Source: Verrucomicrobiota bacterium
GTDB taxonomy: Bacteria > Verrucomicrobiota > Verrucomicrobiia > Opitutales > Opitutaceae
Length of the DNA stretch: 64,000 nucleotides
Reading direction: 5' to 3'
Assembly (NCBI GenBank): GCA_016222805.1
Contig: JACRQG010000022.1
Coordinates: 132,760 to 196,759, forward strand
Below the pieces are notes generated by a model that did not search any database, was not told where the DNA came from, and saw only the letters and a program-made list of their open reading frames with translations. Of this stretch, positions 62,301-64,000 are shown one piece after another (the stretch's first letter is position 1; every line of letters begins with the position of its first letter). The translations under genes were made by a program, and so were the position numbers.

Positions 62301-64000
62301 GGCTTCATGGATTCTCCCCCTCGGTTCGTTCCGGGGCGGATCTGTACACGGATCAGCGGACGGGATGCAGGCTGAACCAGGCGGATGCCGATCCGCGTGA
62401 CCGCCTTGCGGCCGGAGCGGGACGGTTCGACGGTCTCTCCCCTGATTTGAACAGCCGCACCGTTGGCCGTGATGTCGACCTCGACGGACTCGCCCTCGTC
62501 TTCCACCCGCAGGGAATGCGGTCCGGTCTGCTGCCACGTGCCCAGCGTGATCAGCGCAGTTTCGAACGGGAGCGGCGAAGACGCCACGGCCTCGTCGCTC
62601 ACGGTCAAGGACCCGGCTCCCGTCCGGTCGTAGACGAAGGTGCGCACCAGCGACTCCAGGGCCGGCACGGGATACGCCGAGCGTAGCTCGACGGACCAGA
62701 CATCCCGCAACTCACTGAATTCGGTTTTGAGGGTGACGGCGCGGGCCTGCGCACCCGGTTGCTGCAGCGTCTCCGCGACGCGGGGCACGGGATGGCCATA
62801 GGAATTCAAGAGTTTGCTCTCGTAGCGTCGCGCACTGAAGGTGCGCCCGGTCCGCACCTCCTGGCCCGGATCGAGCAGCACGGCGCGTTGGCCGACCAAC
62901 ACGACGTAGGAACCGACGTCGTTGTGGTTGTGCTGCTCTGCATTGTGACCGCCCTTGAGCGCCACCGCCAGGCGGCACGGAGAACCCGGCTCCGGGCGGC
63001 CAACCAGCACTCCACCCTGCGGAAACCAGGAACGAACGCCGATTTCCAGGGGCGTCACCGGCCGGGCGGACTCGCGGAGGGAGGCCGCGTCGAAACGGTA
63101 GAACAAATCCGCAAACAGGTACTTGGCATCCGTGTCCGGGACCGGCAGCGACGGCTGTCCAAAGCCAAAACGCCGGTTCACGAAGTTCATCAGCCGCAGG
63201 TCGGGGCGGGCGCCCGGCGTGGTGTCGGCGAAGGCCGGGCTGATCCCCGGCGCCATTTCGATGCGAAAGGCGTAGGCGGCGGCAGCCGGCACCGACGGGC
63301 GCGCCAGCAAGTCGATGCGCCCGGAAGTCGCCTTGTGAATGATCCCTGCCAGCAGCACGTAGTGACCGAAACCGTAGTTCCAGTAACTCACACCCTCGCT
63401 GCAATAGCCGTCCTCCGTGTAGCTGCGGAGAAACGTCCAGGACTGCTCCATCGCGGCCCGCACGAAGAACGCGCGCTCTTCCGGGGCCTCCAGCAGCGCC
63501 AGGGCCGTGCCGGTCACACCCGCGAGACACACGGAGTTCCAGTTGTTATGGTAGTTCAACCAGTGCCGCGGCTGCTCGCCGGCGATCATCCGGCGAAACG
63601 GCGCGAAGATGCGCCGCTCCAATTCGCGCCGGAGGAGCGCGCGGATCTCGGCCGGCAACCGCGCGCCGAGCGCGTAATCGACCGAAGCCAGATTCCACGC
63701 GAGGGCCGACGAGAAGAGATCGATGCTGATCGCGGTGCCCTTGAAATCGCGCAACTCGCGGTCGTAGTTGGGAAACACCCACGCTTTCTCCGCACAGAGC
63801 GACCGGAGGGTATGCTCCAACTCCGCGAGAAACCGGCCGCGGTCCTCCACGCACTCCGCCAGCGTCAAGGCCACCACGCGGTCGCGGCGCGCACGGCACA
63901 GCGCATCCCAGCGCGCGCGGGTGGCCGCGGAGTACTCCCGATGCAACGCCAGATACACCTCATCGGTGCCCTCGGGAAGCGGCGAACGCAGCAGCGCTTC
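62297..64000 (-). CDS. Heparinase II/III-family protein, N-terminus outside window
   Basis: The open frame runs through the right edge (last residues read 'EALLRSPLPEGTDEVYLALH'), so the start lies beyond 64000; a GTG at 63958 is not the start. 567 residues are visible. The alpha-helical N-terminal region has 'WVFPNYDRELRDF', 'HWLNYHNNWNSVC' and 'GYCSEGVSYWNYGFGHYVLL', whose Tyr/His residues match the alginate/heparin-lyase toroid; the C-terminal beta domain begins near 'GVRSWFPQGGVLVGRP' and has 'HNAEQHNHNDVGSYVV', where His binds metal. It probably cleaves an acidic polysaccharide. Its stop overlaps the fucosidase start. Confidence 0.87.
   Translation of the reverse strand, partial: EALLRSPLPEGTDEVYLALHREYSAATRARWDALCRARRDRVVALTLAECVEDRGRFLAELEHTLRSLCAEKAWVFPNYDRELRDFKGTAISIDLFSSALAWNLASVDYALGARLPAEIRALLRRELERRIFAPFRRMIAGEQPRHWLNYHNNWNSVCLAGVTGTALALLEAPEERAFFVRAAMEQSWTFLRSYTEDGYCSEGVSYWNYGFGHYVLLAGIIHKATSGRIDLLARPSVPAAAAYAFRIEMAPGISPAFADTTPGARPDLRLMNFVNRRFGFGQPSLPVPDTDAKYLFADLFYRFDAASLRESARPVTPLEIGVRSWFPQGGVLVGRPEPGSPCRLAVALKGGHNAEQHNHNDVGSYVVLVGQRAVLLDPGQEVRTGRTFSARRYESKLLNSYGHPVPRVAETLQQPGAQARAVTLKTEFSELRDVWSVELRSAYPVPALESLVRTFVYDRTGAGSLTVSDEAVASSPLPFETALITLGTWQQTGPHSLRVEDEGESVEVDITANGAAVQIRGETVEPSRSGRKAVTRIGIRLVQPASRPLIRVQIRPGTNRGGESMKP

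Overview
The window is GC-rich, gene-dense chromosomal DNA, most likely from a verrucomicrobium of the Opitutaceae type. This is inferred from four traits: a giant GreA-type elongation factor like those of Chlamydia and relatives, a secreted protein ending in the 'RGVVRPGSD…LIRAVGPTLGDFGV…DNWG' module I associate with Opitutaceae, a fucosidase/heparinase-type glycan operon, and start codons that mostly lack a Shine-Dalgarno sequence. No rRNA, tRNA, CRISPR array, integrase or complete insertion sequence was seen.

Region 1 (about 0.2-25.9 kb) is a large glycan-assembly locus. It holds GT2 and GT4 glycosyltransferases, a polyprenyl-phosphate glycosyltransferase, an SDR sugar-nucleotide enzyme, two methyltransferases and five large polytopic membrane proteins of the GT-C kind. 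Three of the membrane proteins end in what looks like the same small beta-rich domain. Inside this block sit a two-component system (10.5-12.6 kb) and a cluster at 15.1-20.1 kb: a GpgS-like GT81 enzyme, a GT4, a HAD hydrolase and an MggA/MggS-like GT4. That cluster may make glucosylglycerate or mannosylglucosylglycerate. A serine-palmitoyltransferase-like enzyme closes the block at 27.1 kb.

Region 2 (27.2-50.5 kb) is mostly housekeeping and regulation: an ArsR-methyltransferase fusion, the GreA-type factor, RsmB, an aspartic-protease lipoprotein coupled to an MFS transporter, a CHASE hybrid histidine kinase, GlyA, a low-molecular-weight phosphatase, PurD, a long LOG-family protein, an FKBP, an M14 carboxypeptidase beside a POT peptide transporter, a 2OG-oxygenase-like protein, a lipoprotein coupled to ThpR, and a clear SeqA-like protein.

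Region 3 (50.5-56.3 kb) is looser. It has a gluzincin-type metalloprotein, a zinc-independent MDR oxidoreductase, a YdjM-like membrane protein, a Vat/CatB-family acetyltransferase, a secreted protein and two stretches without genes, one of which carries an inverted-repeat element.

Region 4 (56.1-64.0 kb, minus strand) is an operon for degrading or remodelling a complex, probably fucose-containing glycan. Its genes are a heparinase II/III-like protein (cut by the window end), a GH29 fucosidase, a beta-propeller hydrolase, a GHL6-like hydrolase, a LamG-type protein and a short truncated ORF. Most junctions are four-base ATGA overlaps.
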